Shown piece by piece: positions 54,299-62,787 of a DNA stretch of 64,000 nucleotides; within the stretch, counting starts at the first letter, position 1; every line of letters starts with the position of its first letter. The notes under the pieces are model-generated. The model was not told the origin of the DNA, did no database searches, and was given only the letters and a program-made list of their open reading frames with translations. Origin of the DNA: an uncultured Tenacibaculum sp. (GTDB taxonomy: Bacteria; Bacteroidota; Bacteroidia; Flavobacteriales; Flavobacteriaceae); assembly GCF_947499065.1 (NCBI RefSeq), contig NZ_CANMMT010000001.1, positions 1 through 64,000 on the forward strand, read 5' to 3'. Both the position numbers and the translations under genes were made by a program.

Positions 54299-55604
54299 TT
54301 ATTTCTTTTCTTTTTTATAAACATCTGATCTACCATATACATTCTTAGTTGTTAATTCTATTTCGTTATTTTTAATAGAAAATATCATTCTAACATCTGT
54401 AAGTTCTCCATATTGAAAAGCAAATTGATTTATCGGAGTCAGTTTTAATTTTTCATCATTTCCACTTTGGTAATACAGTGTGTCATTTTCTAAAAAAATA
54501 TTGATTCTACCATAAGACCCTTCGTACTGTTTTAGAGTTTTAAAAGGAACTTTCACAGGCGATTTAACCGCATTTAATGTTTCTATATGCCATTTATAAT
54601 ATCCTTTTCTAAAAGGATCTCTGTTAAGCGTATTTAAAGAATCTAAGGCCTTTAATTGTGCTGCTATTAAGGCATTTTTTTCAGTAGTTTTTATATGAGG
54701 AATAACGCCCACCCCTTCCCAATTTGCTTTTGTAATTGGATTAATCGCTCTACCTGTTGGCGTCCAAACTTTAAACGCATTATTAATTTGAAACGACTCT
54801 CCCGGATGCGCGCCTCCGCCAGTAGTTTCACCAACCAATATGGCACGTTTTAAATGTTTTAAATCATAAGAAAACTCTTCAGCAGCAGAAAACGTACTGC
54901 TACTTGTTAATATATATAATTGTACATTTGGTAGTCTTTTTCCTGGCACATACGGCAAGGTCCAATACTGATTATACGTATCCTCTACTCTATTATAAAA
55001 AGTATTTAAATGTACTGGTTTATCCGTAACAAAATAGCTAGCAATTAACTGCACCATCTGTGGATATCCACCCCCGTTATTTCTTAAATCAAGAATAATA
55101 GCATCCGTATTCTGTAAAAAACCTAATGCTGAAATCACTGTTTTACTTGCGTGTTTCGGGTCACGGAACCCTCTAAAATCGATGTAACCAATGTTACCAT
55201 CTAAAATTTTAACTTCTTTAAACAAAAAGTTATCCCTTTGCTCCATGGCAATCATCTTTTGTTCAAACTTTTTTTGTGCTTCAGTACTTATTTCTTTTGA
55301 GCTTCTTTGGTTATTTGGGCTGTAGAATACCCTCAAATGCTTATCATTAGTGATAGATTGTAAATCTTTGGTAAGTTTTTCGGCTAATTTTTTCTGAGTT
55401 ATAAACCCCTTTTTTTAAATTATTGTTTAAAAGTGTACTTATTTGAGCAACTTTATCTGGAAAAACATAGTTCTCTTCTAATACATTAGTTATCCCGTTT
55501 ATAGTTGCTTTGAGCTCATTCTTAGTTAGTTTTTTTGAATTGTTTTGTGAATAAGTCGCTAATACAGAAAGACAGATAACAATAAAAATAAATGTTCTAA
55601 TCAT
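54299..55604 (-). pseudogene. S41-family peptidase, interrupted by a single-base frameshift
   Basis: Two frames together encode one S41 (tail-specific/CPP-like) protease of about 434 residues. The first (55604-55347) carries a signal peptide and the start of the N-domain (KATINGITNVLEENYVFPDKV). The second (to 54299) carries the catalytic domain, with GNIGYIDFRGF, the Ser site TSSSTFSAAEEF and GETTGGGAHPGE. Removing one A from the six-A run at 55388-55393 (minus strand) restores an unbroken frame, reading SEKLAEKLTKDLQSITNDKH into LRVFYSPNN. This may be a true pseudogene, a phase-variable tract or a sequencing error. Its 5' end is 76 bp from a decayed regulator, and it is just upstream of the YbjQ operon. 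Confidence 0.85.
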
Positions 55605-55680
55605 TGATGTTTAGTATTTAAATGAATACATCAAAATTGTAGAAGTATAGCCTTAAAATGAAATAGACTTCTAAAGTAAA

Positions 55681-56387
55681 CTAATAGACGTTTTTGATTA
55701 TTTTATCTATTATTGAATAACCTTTTTTAATAAACTTAAAAAAACACCACTTTATATTTTCTAAAACTGGAATATATGTATTACCAAAAACAATACAGTT
55801 TCGCTCTATTGTAGCGACCTTTTTTAAATTCACAATAAACGAACAATGCAGGCAAATAAACTGGTTTTTGGGTAATTCTTCTTCTAAAGATTTCATACTT
55901 TTTAAAGTAAGAATTGGTTTTTCTGAGTTAACGATATAAAACTTTAAATAATCTTTAGCTCCTTCAGCATAAATCAAATCTTTAAACTCAATTTTTATGA
56001 GTTTATATTCTGATTTTACAAAAATATAATCATCAATAATAACCTGTTTAATATCTTGAAGTATTTGCTGTTTGGTTATATTGTCGTTACTAAAAACTCT
56101 AGATAACTAATTGATCTTACTAAATAGTAAATTGCGTTTAATTCATAACTTACTAAAGCAAATTCTTCAAAGGCAGTGGTGAAAATAATTCTGATTTTTT
56201 TATTTAAAATTAATTTAGAAAATTCCATTCCAGACAAATTAAGCATTTGAATATCCGTAAAAATTAAGTCTACGGGTTGCTTTTCTAGAAGTTCAATGGC
56301 AACAATCTCGCTGCTGCATTTTGCAATCAATTTTGAAAAAGGTGTCACTTCTATATAACCCTCTAATAAATTAAGTGTCAAAATCAA
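55681..56387 (-). pseudogene. Decayed LytTR response regulator
   Basis: The receiver part (56387-56076) lacks its first ~12 residues with the acidic pair. It keeps FTDIQM with the phosphoacceptor Asp, but DYLLKP has become YYLVRS, so the conserved Lys is lost. It ends at a stop near 56076. A second frame continues through NITKQQILQDIKQVIIDD into a LytTR domain (IYAEGAKDYLKFYI ... FICLHCSFIVNLKKVATI) down to 55681. A frameshift near 56076-56085 separates the halves. The residue pattern is closest to the regulators at 51391 and 39404. No kinase partner is adjacent. Confidence 0.8.
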
Positions 56388-56598
56388 TATGTAAAAAAAC
56401 TAAGAAGCTACTTTTTTTTATTCCATATAAAAGTGAGATTACTAAACAAACACTAGAAACATACAGCGATTAGATTTTCTTACATCTATATACTCCATTA
56501 CTTCGACTATTTCATATGTCAAACTCATAGAAATATTTTGGATTTAATTCTATTTTTTTACTAAACCACAATCTAAAAAAACGGGCAATTTTTAAACA

Positions 56599-56630
56599 AC
56601 AAAGGCTTCCAGTTTCCTGAAAACCTTTGT
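56599..56630 (-). terminator. Terminator-like hairpin after the tRNA fragment
   Basis: ACAAAGGCTTCCAG pairs with CTGAAAACCTTTGT with two imperfect positions. On the minus strand it follows directly after the tRNA 3' fragment at 56638, as a tRNA terminator would. The surrounding 56388-56598 holds no gene I can support. Confidence 0.5.
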
Positions 56631-56637
56631 TTTCCTG

Positions 56638-56690
56638 TGGTCGCGACAGGATTCGAACCTGTGACCGTCTTGCTTTGAAGGCAGATTTAT
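56638..56690 (-). pseudogene. 3' fragment of a second tRNA-like gene
   Basis: The minus strand contains a T-arm (ACAGG-TTCGAAT-CCTGT), a 3' acceptor strand CGCGACC and the discriminator A, preceded by GCAAGACGGTC and an anticodon-arm-like CTTCAAAG. No matching 5' half (GGTCGCG...) lies upstream, so it is not a working tRNA. It is a different tRNA from the fMet fragment at 37671, but shares the GACGGTCACAGGTTCGA block. It may be another integration scar next to the intact fMet gene. Confidence 0.6.
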
Positions 56691-56745
56691 TGTCTTCACA
56701 CAACACTTAAAAAATAATTATTTTGTTGCACCTGTAAAATCAAAA

Positions 56746-56771
56746 AAGGCTTTCAATTTCTTGAAAGCCTT
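56746..56771 (-). terminator. tRNA-fMet copy 2 terminator
   Basis: AAGGCTTTCAA pairs perfectly with TTGAAAGCCTT around a TTTC loop, and on the minus strand it is followed by a run of U residues. It differs completely from the terminator of fMet copy 1, although the tRNA genes are identical. Confidence 0.85.
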
Positions 56772-56782
56772 GTCAAATCTAG

Positions 56783-56855
<73 letters not shown>

Positions 56856-56866
56856 ATTTGCGGTTG

Positions 56867-56874
56867 CAAATATA
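56867..56874 (-). promoter_or_regulatory. -7 promoter element of tRNA-fMet copy 2
   Basis: The minus strand reads TATATTTG at the same distance from the tRNA as in copy 1 (10346-10353), within a shared upstream block. Confidence 0.7.
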
Positions 56875-56985
56875 CAACTTTTTATTCCTTACTACCAAAC
56901 AAAAAACCGTTTTTAAACCAATAAAACTGTTAACTACAACAAGAACAAGCATATAAAAAACAAACATTTCTAACTTAAAACAGCT

Positions 56986-56993
56986 TATCTTTG
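56986..56993 (+). promoter_or_regulatory. -7 promoter element of era
   Basis: TATCTTTG matches TANNTTTG and ends 4 bp before the ATG of era at 56998, so the transcript would start at or beside the start codon (leaderless). Confidence 0.6.
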
Positions 56994-56997
56994 CAAC

Positions 56998-57879
56998 ATG
57001 ACACATAAAGCAGGATTTGTAAATATTATCGGGAACCCAAACGTTGGAAAATCAACTTTAATGAACGCATTAGTTGGTGAAAAACTATCAATTATTACTT
57101 CTAAGGCACAAACAACCCGACATAGAATTTTAGGAATTGTAAATAATGAAGACTATCAAGTTGTTTTCTCAGATACTCCTGGAATTATTAAACCTGCCTA
57201 TGAGTTACAAGCTTCTATGATGGATTTTGTAAAATCTGCTTTTGAAGATGCTGATGTTTTAATTTACATGGTAGAAGTTGGAGAAAAAGAATTAAAAAAC
57301 GAAGCATTCTTCAATAAAATCATTAATAGTAAAATTCCAGTTATATTATTATTAAATAAAATTGACAAGTCTTCACAAGAAGAAGTTGAAGAAAAAATAG
57401 CTTACTGGAGAAACAAAGTACCCAACTCATTTGTTTATGTAATTTCAGCGTTAGAGAAATTTAATGTTGAAACTGTTTTTTATAAAATTATAGAGTTACT
57501 TCCTGAAGCTCCACCTTTTTATCCAAAAGATCAATTAACAGATAAGCCTGAACGTTTTTTTGTAAATGAAAAAATTCGTGAAAAAATTCTTCAACACTAC
57601 AAAAAAGAAATTCCGTATTCGGTTGAAGTAGAAACAGAAGAATTTGTAGAAGAAGAAAAAATCATAAAAATTCGTGCAGTAATTATGGTTGAACGCGAAA
57701 CCCAAAAAGGTATTATTATAGGTCATAAAGGATCAGCCATTAAACGTGTAGGTACTGAAGCTAGAAAAGATCTACAACAGTTTTTTGATAAAAAAGTATT
57801 TTTAGACTTGTATGTTAAAGTAAATAAAAACTGGCGTTCAAATGAAAGACAATTAAAACGATTTGGTTATAAAGATTAA
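56998..57879 (+). CDS. era: GTPase Era, ribosome small-subunit assembly
   Basis: The 293-residue protein has the full Era layout: G1 GNPNVGKST (12-20), G2 region TTRHRILG, G3 DTPG (60-63), G4 NKID (about 120-123), G5 SALEK (about 150) and a C-terminal KH domain (about 205-290) with IIGHKGSAIKRVG. Era binds 16S rRNA near its 3' end and is needed for 30S maturation. It is a core gene, encoded next to der here but separated by a convergent small membrane-protein gene whose stop overlaps by 4 bp. The promoter position implies a leaderless mRNA. Confidence 0.97.
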   Translation: MTHKAGFVNIIGNPNVGKSTLMNALVGEKLSIITSKAQTTRHRILGIVNNEDYQVVFSDTPGIIKPAYELQASMMDFVKSAFEDADVLIYMVEVGEKELKNEAFFNKIINSKIPVILLLNKIDKSSQEEVEEKIAYWRNKVPNSFVYVISALEKFNVETVFYKIIELLPEAPPFYPKDQLTDKPERFFVNEKIREKILQHYKKEIPYSVEVETEEFVEEEKIIKIRAVIMVERETQKGIIIGHKGSAIKRVGTEARKDLQQFFDKKVFLDLYVKVNKNWRSNERQLKRFGYKD

Positions 57880-58385
57880 CCTTTTACTTCTTTTAATAGT
57901 TTCTTTGTAAAGTCTTTCAATTCGTCCATTTGCTTTTTACCTGTAGCTTTACCTATGGTTCCTACAAAATACAACAGTACCCAAACTATAGGTAAAACAA
58001 CCAACATTACTATAGGCAATATTGACGATTTATTTAACGACCAATTACTGTAAGCAATAATTCCGAAAATTAGAAAAGCAGTAGCCACAAAAAAATGAAG
58101 AAACATAAAGAGTGTCCATACTTGAGGCTTCGGGCCAAACAATCCTTTTACTTTAGAAGTTAAATCAGTTACATCTTCAATTTCAATATGCAATTGTGGT
58201 GACCAAAAATGATTTTCTTTATCGGGAACATCAATTACTAAATGATTGTCCACGAGTTTGGTTCTGTACTTTGATACTTCAGATAAATTCTTTTTAATCT
58301 CACCCAATAAAACTTCTGAATTCATCTCAAATTCAATTTGGAATCTCGGTTTTAGAAAAACCTGATTATATAATTTATCATCCAT
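57876..58385 (-). CDS. Hypothetical two-helix membrane protein
   Basis: The 169-residue protein has a soluble N-terminal beta-rich half (about 1-88; FLKPRFQIEFEMNSEVLLGEIK ... LVIDVPDKENHFWSPQLHIE), two membrane helices (about 91-112 and 120-145) and a short Lys-rich C-terminal tail. It occurs in flavobacteria as a conserved small gene between era and der, but no function is known to me. It is convergent with era (stops overlap by 4 bp) and divergent from der. The shared 58386-58488 region contains the der promoter. Confidence 0.7.
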   Translation of the reverse strand: MDDKLYNQVFLKPRFQIEFEMNSEVLLGEIKKNLSEVSKYRTKLVDNHLVIDVPDKENHFWSPQLHIEIEDVTDLTSKVKGLFGPKPQVWTLFMFLHFFVATAFLIFGIIAYSNWSLNKSSILPIVMLVVLPIVWVLLYFVGTIGKATGKKQMDELKDFTKKLLKEVKG

Positions 58386-58464
58386 ATCTAATATATTATT
58401 TGCCTACAATTTAGTAAAAACATTATACTATATGAAATTCTTATAAAGTTCATACTGTAAATTG

Positions 58465-58472
58465 TATCTTTG
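58465..58472 (+). promoter_or_regulatory. -7 promoter element of der
   Basis: TATCTTTG matches TANNTTTG, 16 bp before the ATG at 58489. It overlaps an in-frame TTG codon (58462), so the shorter protein start is correct. Confidence 0.65.
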
Positions 58473-58488
58473 CACAAATTTTTGCAAA

Positions 58489-59793
58489 ATGAGTAGTATT
58501 GTTGCCATAGTTGGTAGACCCAATGTAGGAAAATCCACTTTATTTAATAGGTTAGTACAACGCCGTGAGGCTATTGTAGATTCTGTTAGTGGTGTTACAA
58601 GAGATCGTCATTACGGTAAATCTGAGTGGAACGGAAAGGAATTTTCTGTAATCGATACTGGAGGATATGTAGTAGGATCAGATGATATATTTGAAGGAGA
58701 AATACGTAAGCAAGTTCAATTAGCTATTGATGAAGCTGATATTATTGTTTTTGTAGTTGATGTGGAACAAGGAATTACTCCTATGGATGAAGCTGTTGCA
58801 AAAATATTACGCCAAGTAAAAAAGCCTCTTTTTATGGCTGTAAATAAGGTTGATAATGCGATGCGTGATGCAGATGCTGTTGAATTTTACAATCTTGGTT
58901 TAGGAGATTACCATACAATTTCTTCAATAAACGGAAGCGGTACAGGAGATTTATTAGATGCTGTAGCTGAAGCTCTTCCTGAAGAAGAAGAAACTTCTGA
59001 AGATGAATTGCCACGTTTTGCAGTAGTTGGAAGACCTAATGCAGGAAAATCTTCTTTTATCAATGCTTTAATCGGTGAAGACAGAAACATTGTTACAAAC
59101 ATAGCTGGAACTACACGTGATTCTATTGACACAAAATACAACCGTTATGGTTTTGAATTCAATTTAGTAGATACTGCAGGTATTAGAAAAAAATCGAAAG
59201 TAAAAGAAGACTTAGAGTTTTATTCTGTAATGCGTGCTGTACGTGCCATTGAACATTGTGATGTTGCCATTTTGGTTGTTGATGCTACTCGTGATTTTGA
59301 AGGTCAAGTTGAAAAAATATTTTGGTTGGCTGAAAAAAACAGAAAAGGTATTGTTATACTAGTTAACAAATGGGACTTAATCGAAAAGGAAACGAATACT
59401 ATGCGTGATTTTGAAGCGCATATTAGAAAGAAAATTGCTCCTTTTACAGATGTTCCAATCGTATTTATATCTGTATTAAACAAACAACGTATCTTTAAAG
59501 CTATCGAAAGTGCTGTTGAAGTTTATGAAAATAGAAAACGTCGAATCAAAACAAGTAAATTAAACGAAACCATGCTGGAAATTATGGAGCACAACCCTCC
59601 ACCAGCAACGAAAGGAAAGTTTATAAAAATTAAATATTGTATGCAGCTACCTACGCATACGCCACAGTTTGCATTTTTTGCCAATTTACCTCAATATATT
59701 AGAGATCCTTATAAACGTTATTTAGAAAATCAATTACGAGAACACTATAACTTTAATGGTGTGCCTATTAGTATCTATTTTAGACAAAAATAG
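58489..59793 (+). CDS. der: GTPase Der (EngA), 50S ribosome assembly
   Basis: From the ATG at 58489 the protein has 434 residues with two tandem GTPase domains. G domain 1 has GRPNVGKST (about 8-16), DTGG and NKVD. G domain 2 has GRPNAGKSS (about 181-189), DTAGIRKK and NKWD. A KH-like C-terminal domain ends in YFRQK. Der acts in 50S subunit maturation and is essential in most bacteria. A longer frame from a TTG at 58462 would begin inside the promoter element and is rejected. The gene follows the divergent small membrane-protein gene. Confidence 0.97.
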   Translation: MSSIVAIVGRPNVGKSTLFNRLVQRREAIVDSVSGVTRDRHYGKSEWNGKEFSVIDTGGYVVGSDDIFEGEIRKQVQLAIDEADIIVFVVDVEQGITPMDEAVAKILRQVKKPLFMAVNKVDNAMRDADAVEFYNLGLGDYHTISSINGSGTGDLLDAVAEALPEEEETSEDELPRFAVVGRPNAGKSSFINALIGEDRNIVTNIAGTTRDSIDTKYNRYGFEFNLVDTAGIRKKSKVKEDLEFYSVMRAVRAIEHCDVAILVVDATRDFEGQVEKIFWLAEKNRKGIVILVNKWDLIEKETNTMRDFEAHIRKKIAPFTDVPIVFISVLNKQRIFKAIESAVEVYENRKRRIKTSKLNETMLEIMEHNPPPATKGKFIKIKYCMQLPTHTPQFAFFANLPQYIRDPYKRYLENQLREHYNFNGVPISIYFRQK

Positions 59794-59869
59794 GTTTAAC
59801 ATAAATTAACTTTTTTAAAAGTAGTTTTTTCATTCCTTTGTACATAGCTCATAACTTGCTACAAAAACT

Positions 59870-62644
59870 ATGAAAAAACTACTTTTTATTTTGGGCTTAT
59901 TTCTTATTAGAAATATTTCGGCTCAATCATATCAATTTAAGATTACTGGAAAAATCAATTCTTTTAAAGAAAAGAAACCAATAGAAGCAGCTACTATTCA
60001 TTTAGAAAGAGTTAAAGATTCCTCTGTAATTTCATACACTATTTCTAATGAAAAGGGTAACTTCTCTTTAGAAGGAAAATCATTTCATAAAGATTTAAAA
60101 CTCTTCATTTCCTTTGTAGGAATGGACAACTACACCAAACTAATATCTTTAGATAAAAAAACAGATTTCAATCTAGGAATTATCAATTTAAAAGAGAATA
60201 GGAATTTATTAAATGAAGTCGTTATTAAGTCTAGAGCACCTATTACGATAAAAAAAGATACCGTAGAATTCAATGTAAAATCTTTTAAAACAAAAAAAGA
60301 CGCCAATGTTGAAGATTTATTAAAAAAATTACCCGGTGTTGAAATTGATGAAGAAGGGAAAATAACTGTTAACGGTAAATCTGTAAATAAAATACTAGTA
60401 AATGGTAAACCTTTCTTTGGAAACGATCCTAGCATTACAACCAAAAACCTAACAAAAGATATTATTGAAAAAGTTCAGATTACCGATACAAAATCAAAAT
60501 CTGAAGCGTTTTCTGGAGAAAAAGGTGACTCAGAAAACAAAACAATTAATCTTACTATAAAAAAAGAAAACAACAAAGGTTGGTTTGGTAGAATTTCTGC
60601 AGGGGGAGGAACAGATAAACGCTATGAAGCAGCTACAATGGTTAATCGCTTTGATAACAATCAACGATTTAGTGTTCTTGCTAGTTCAAACAACATTAAC
60701 TCACCAGGTTTTAGTTTTGGTGAGATTCAAAAAATGTTTGGAGGCGGTGGTAGTACGTGGATTAACGGAAATGGAAGCTTTAGCATCAACGGAAGAAATT
60801 TTGGTGGTGGAAGTGGAATTATAAAATCAAAAACTGCTGGAGCTACTTATGCAGATGAATACGGAAAGGGGCTAGACATTAATGCAAATTATTTTTACTC
60901 AAGTAGTACTTCTAATAATGAATCAAAAAACAATAGAGAATACACTTTACCCGATAGAAACTATTTTACAACATCTTCTTCAAATTCAAATGATGAAAAT
61001 CATAACCATAGTATAGACACTGAGCTAGATATAGAAATAGACTCTACTTTTCTCATAAATATTAAACCTTCGTTTGTTTATAATAAAAGAGAGGGGAATA
61101 ATAGTATACAAGAAGAATCTTTAGACGAAAATAAAATACTAACTAATAGTTTTACTAGTAACTCATACTCAAAATCTACAGCTAATAATTTTAGGAATAA
61201 AATAGATATCACCAAAAAGTTAGGAAAAAATGGTTCATTCATTAAAGCCTATATTATTAATCAGGTAGATAAATCTGACTCTGAAGGTTTTAATAAATCA
61301 ACAATCAATATTTTAGGAACTAATCCTAGTATAGAAAATAGAGATCAAAAAAGTACAACAACTAACAACTTAAATAGTTTAAAATCAAAAATTACATACA
61401 GACTTCCTTTAATCGCTAAAAAGTTCTTTTTAGATACGAAATATACTTTTACACAAGATGAAAGAGATAATAAAAGAGGAACCTTTGATTTTAATAACAC
61501 AACTCAACAATACTCAGATTTTAATCAAGATTTAAGTTCAGATTTCACTTACAACGACATAGTTAAAACTCCTGCTGTAGAATTTGTATACAATACGAAA
61601 AAATGGCGTTTTAATATTGAAACAGGATTAGTAAATAGAACCTTAGAAAATAAAGATAAACTTAGACCTAACTTAAACTTAAAAAAGGAATTTAATAACT
61701 TATCATTAAGATCTAATTTCCGATATAGATTTGATTCTAAAGCCTCTTTGTCTTTTAACTATCGTATAAGCAATAGAGTTCCAAATATTAATCAATTACA
61801 ACCGTTTTCTAATGTAAATAATCCATCAAATATTATTACAGGAAACCCTGAATTAAAACCTACACAAAACCACAGAATGTATATTAATTTCAACAAATTT
61901 AACTGGCAGGCTGGAACAGGGCTTTGGTTTTATATAAGTGGTAGCATGTTTAAAAACCAAATCGTTTCTAACACAACAATAGATGCTGATTTACGTAGAA
62001 ACACCACTTATGAAAATGTTGATGGAGGTTACGATATTTGGAGTGGTGGTAATTATACTAAAAAAATAAAACTAGATTCTATTACTAGCTTAAAACTTAG
62101 AGCTGGAGCTAACATAAGTGCATATAAAAACTTTAATATTTTAAATAATGTAAAAGAAGGAGCAAGAACAACAGCACTAAGACCAAATCTTGGAATTACC
62201 TTAAATTGGAATAAACTTGTTTCTATAGAAACTAGATACGACATCTCTTTTTCAAAAACAAAATACGATATCAACACTAATCAAAATCAAAACTTTACTA
62301 GACACTCATTAAGAATATTAACAAGAACAAACTTCCCTAAAAAACTTGAGTGGAGAAATGACGTTAGATACACTTATAACCCGAATGTAATTGGCTTTAA
62401 CAAAGCTGCTTGGTTTTGGAATGCAACTTTGGCATACTCAATTTTAAATGACAAAGGTTCTATTAGCTTAAAAGCTTATGATTTATTAAATCAAAACACA
62501 AATGCACAACGAAGAGCCATATCTAATTATGTAGAAGACTCACAAAGTACCGTTTTACAACAATATTTTATGTTAGGTTTTAGTTGGAAATTTAATAGCC
62601 TAGGTAAAAAAGGAAAAGTTAGAGAATATGATTTTCATTTCTAA
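59870..62644 (+). CDS. Outer-membrane beta-barrel protein, TonB-receptor-like, with carboxypeptidase-regulatory domain
   Basis: The 924-residue protein has a signal peptide (MKKLLFILGLFLIRNISAQ), an N-terminal carboxypeptidase-like regulatory domain (about 22-110; KPIEAATIHLERVKDSSVI...), a plug domain (about 120-215; VEDLLKKLPGVEIDEEGKITVNGKSV) and a large barrel (about 220-924) of the outer membrane beta-barrel type common in Bacteroidota. A Gly/Ser-rich loop (about 285-320) lies in the first barrel part. The protein ends KVREYDFHF with a terminal aromatic residue, as barrels usually do. There is no SusD-like partner or TonB box that I can identify. The substrate is unknown. A terminator follows at 62665. 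Confidence 0.9.
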   Translation: MKKLLFILGLFLIRNISAQSYQFKITGKINSFKEKKPIEAATIHLERVKDSSVISYTISNEKGNFSLEGKSFHKDLKLFISFVGMDNYTKLISLDKKTDFNLGIINLKENRNLLNEVVIKSRAPITIKKDTVEFNVKSFKTKKDANVEDLLKKLPGVEIDEEGKITVNGKSVNKILVNGKPFFGNDPSITTKNLTKDIIEKVQITDTKSKSEAFSGEKGDSENKTINLTIKKENNKGWFGRISAGGGTDKRYEAATMVNRFDNNQRFSVLASSNNINSPGFSFGEIQKMFGGGGSTWINGNGSFSINGRNFGGGSGIIKSKTAGATYADEYGKGLDINANYFYSSSTSNNESKNNREYTLPDRNYFTTSSSNSNDENHNHSIDTELDIEIDSTFLINIKPSFVYNKREGNNSIQEESLDENKILTNSFTSNSYSKSTANNFRNKIDITKKLGKNGSFIKAYIINQVDKSDSEGFNKSTINILGTNPSIENRDQKSTTTNNLNSLKSKITYRLPLIAKKFFLDTKYTFTQDERDNKRGTFDFNNTTQQYSDFNQDLSSDFTYNDIVKTPAVEFVYNTKKWRFNIETGLVNRTLENKDKLRPNLNLKKEFNNLSLRSNFRYRFDSKASLSFNYRISNRVPNINQLQPFSNVNNPSNIITGNPELKPTQNHRMYINFNKFNWQAGTGLWFYISGSMFKNQIVSNTTIDADLRRNTTYENVDGGYDIWSGGNYTKKIKLDSITSLKLRAGANISAYKNFNILNNVKEGARTTALRPNLGITLNWNKLVSIETRYDISFSKTKYDINTNQNQNFTRHSLRILTRTNFPKKLEWRNDVRYTYNPNVIGFNKAAWFWNATLAYSILNDKGSISLKAYDLLNQNTNAQRRAISNYVEDSQSTVLQQYFMLGFSWKFNSLGKKGKVREYDFHF

Positions 62645-62664
62645 AAAATAACTATAATTACAAG

Positions 62665-62694
62665 AGCCATTATTATTGAAATAATGGCTTTTTA
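62665..62694 (+). terminator. Intrinsic terminator of the beta-barrel gene
   Basis: AGCCATTATT (62665-62674) pairs perfectly with AATAATGGCT (62680-62689), followed by TTTTT. It begins 20 bp after the stop codon. Confidence 0.85.
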
Positions 62695-62757
62695 ATGTTT
62701 TATATAGCATTTTCGAAAGCAAAATAACCAAAAAACGACAAACTGTATACAATTTCG

Positions 62758-62765
62758 TAAATTTG
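62758..62765 (+). promoter_or_regulatory. -7 promoter element of the last gene
   Basis: TAAATTTG matches TANNTTTG, 22 bp before the ATG at 62788. The leader includes AAAGGAAAC, a purine-rich ribosome-binding stretch. Confidence 0.6.
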
Positions 62766-62787
62766 CACATAGAAAGAAAGGAAACAA

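Noticed and set aside
58462..58488. Longer Der start at the TTG
   Set aside because: It lies within the TATCTTTG promoter element, and the ATG at 58489 gives the standard Der N-terminus.
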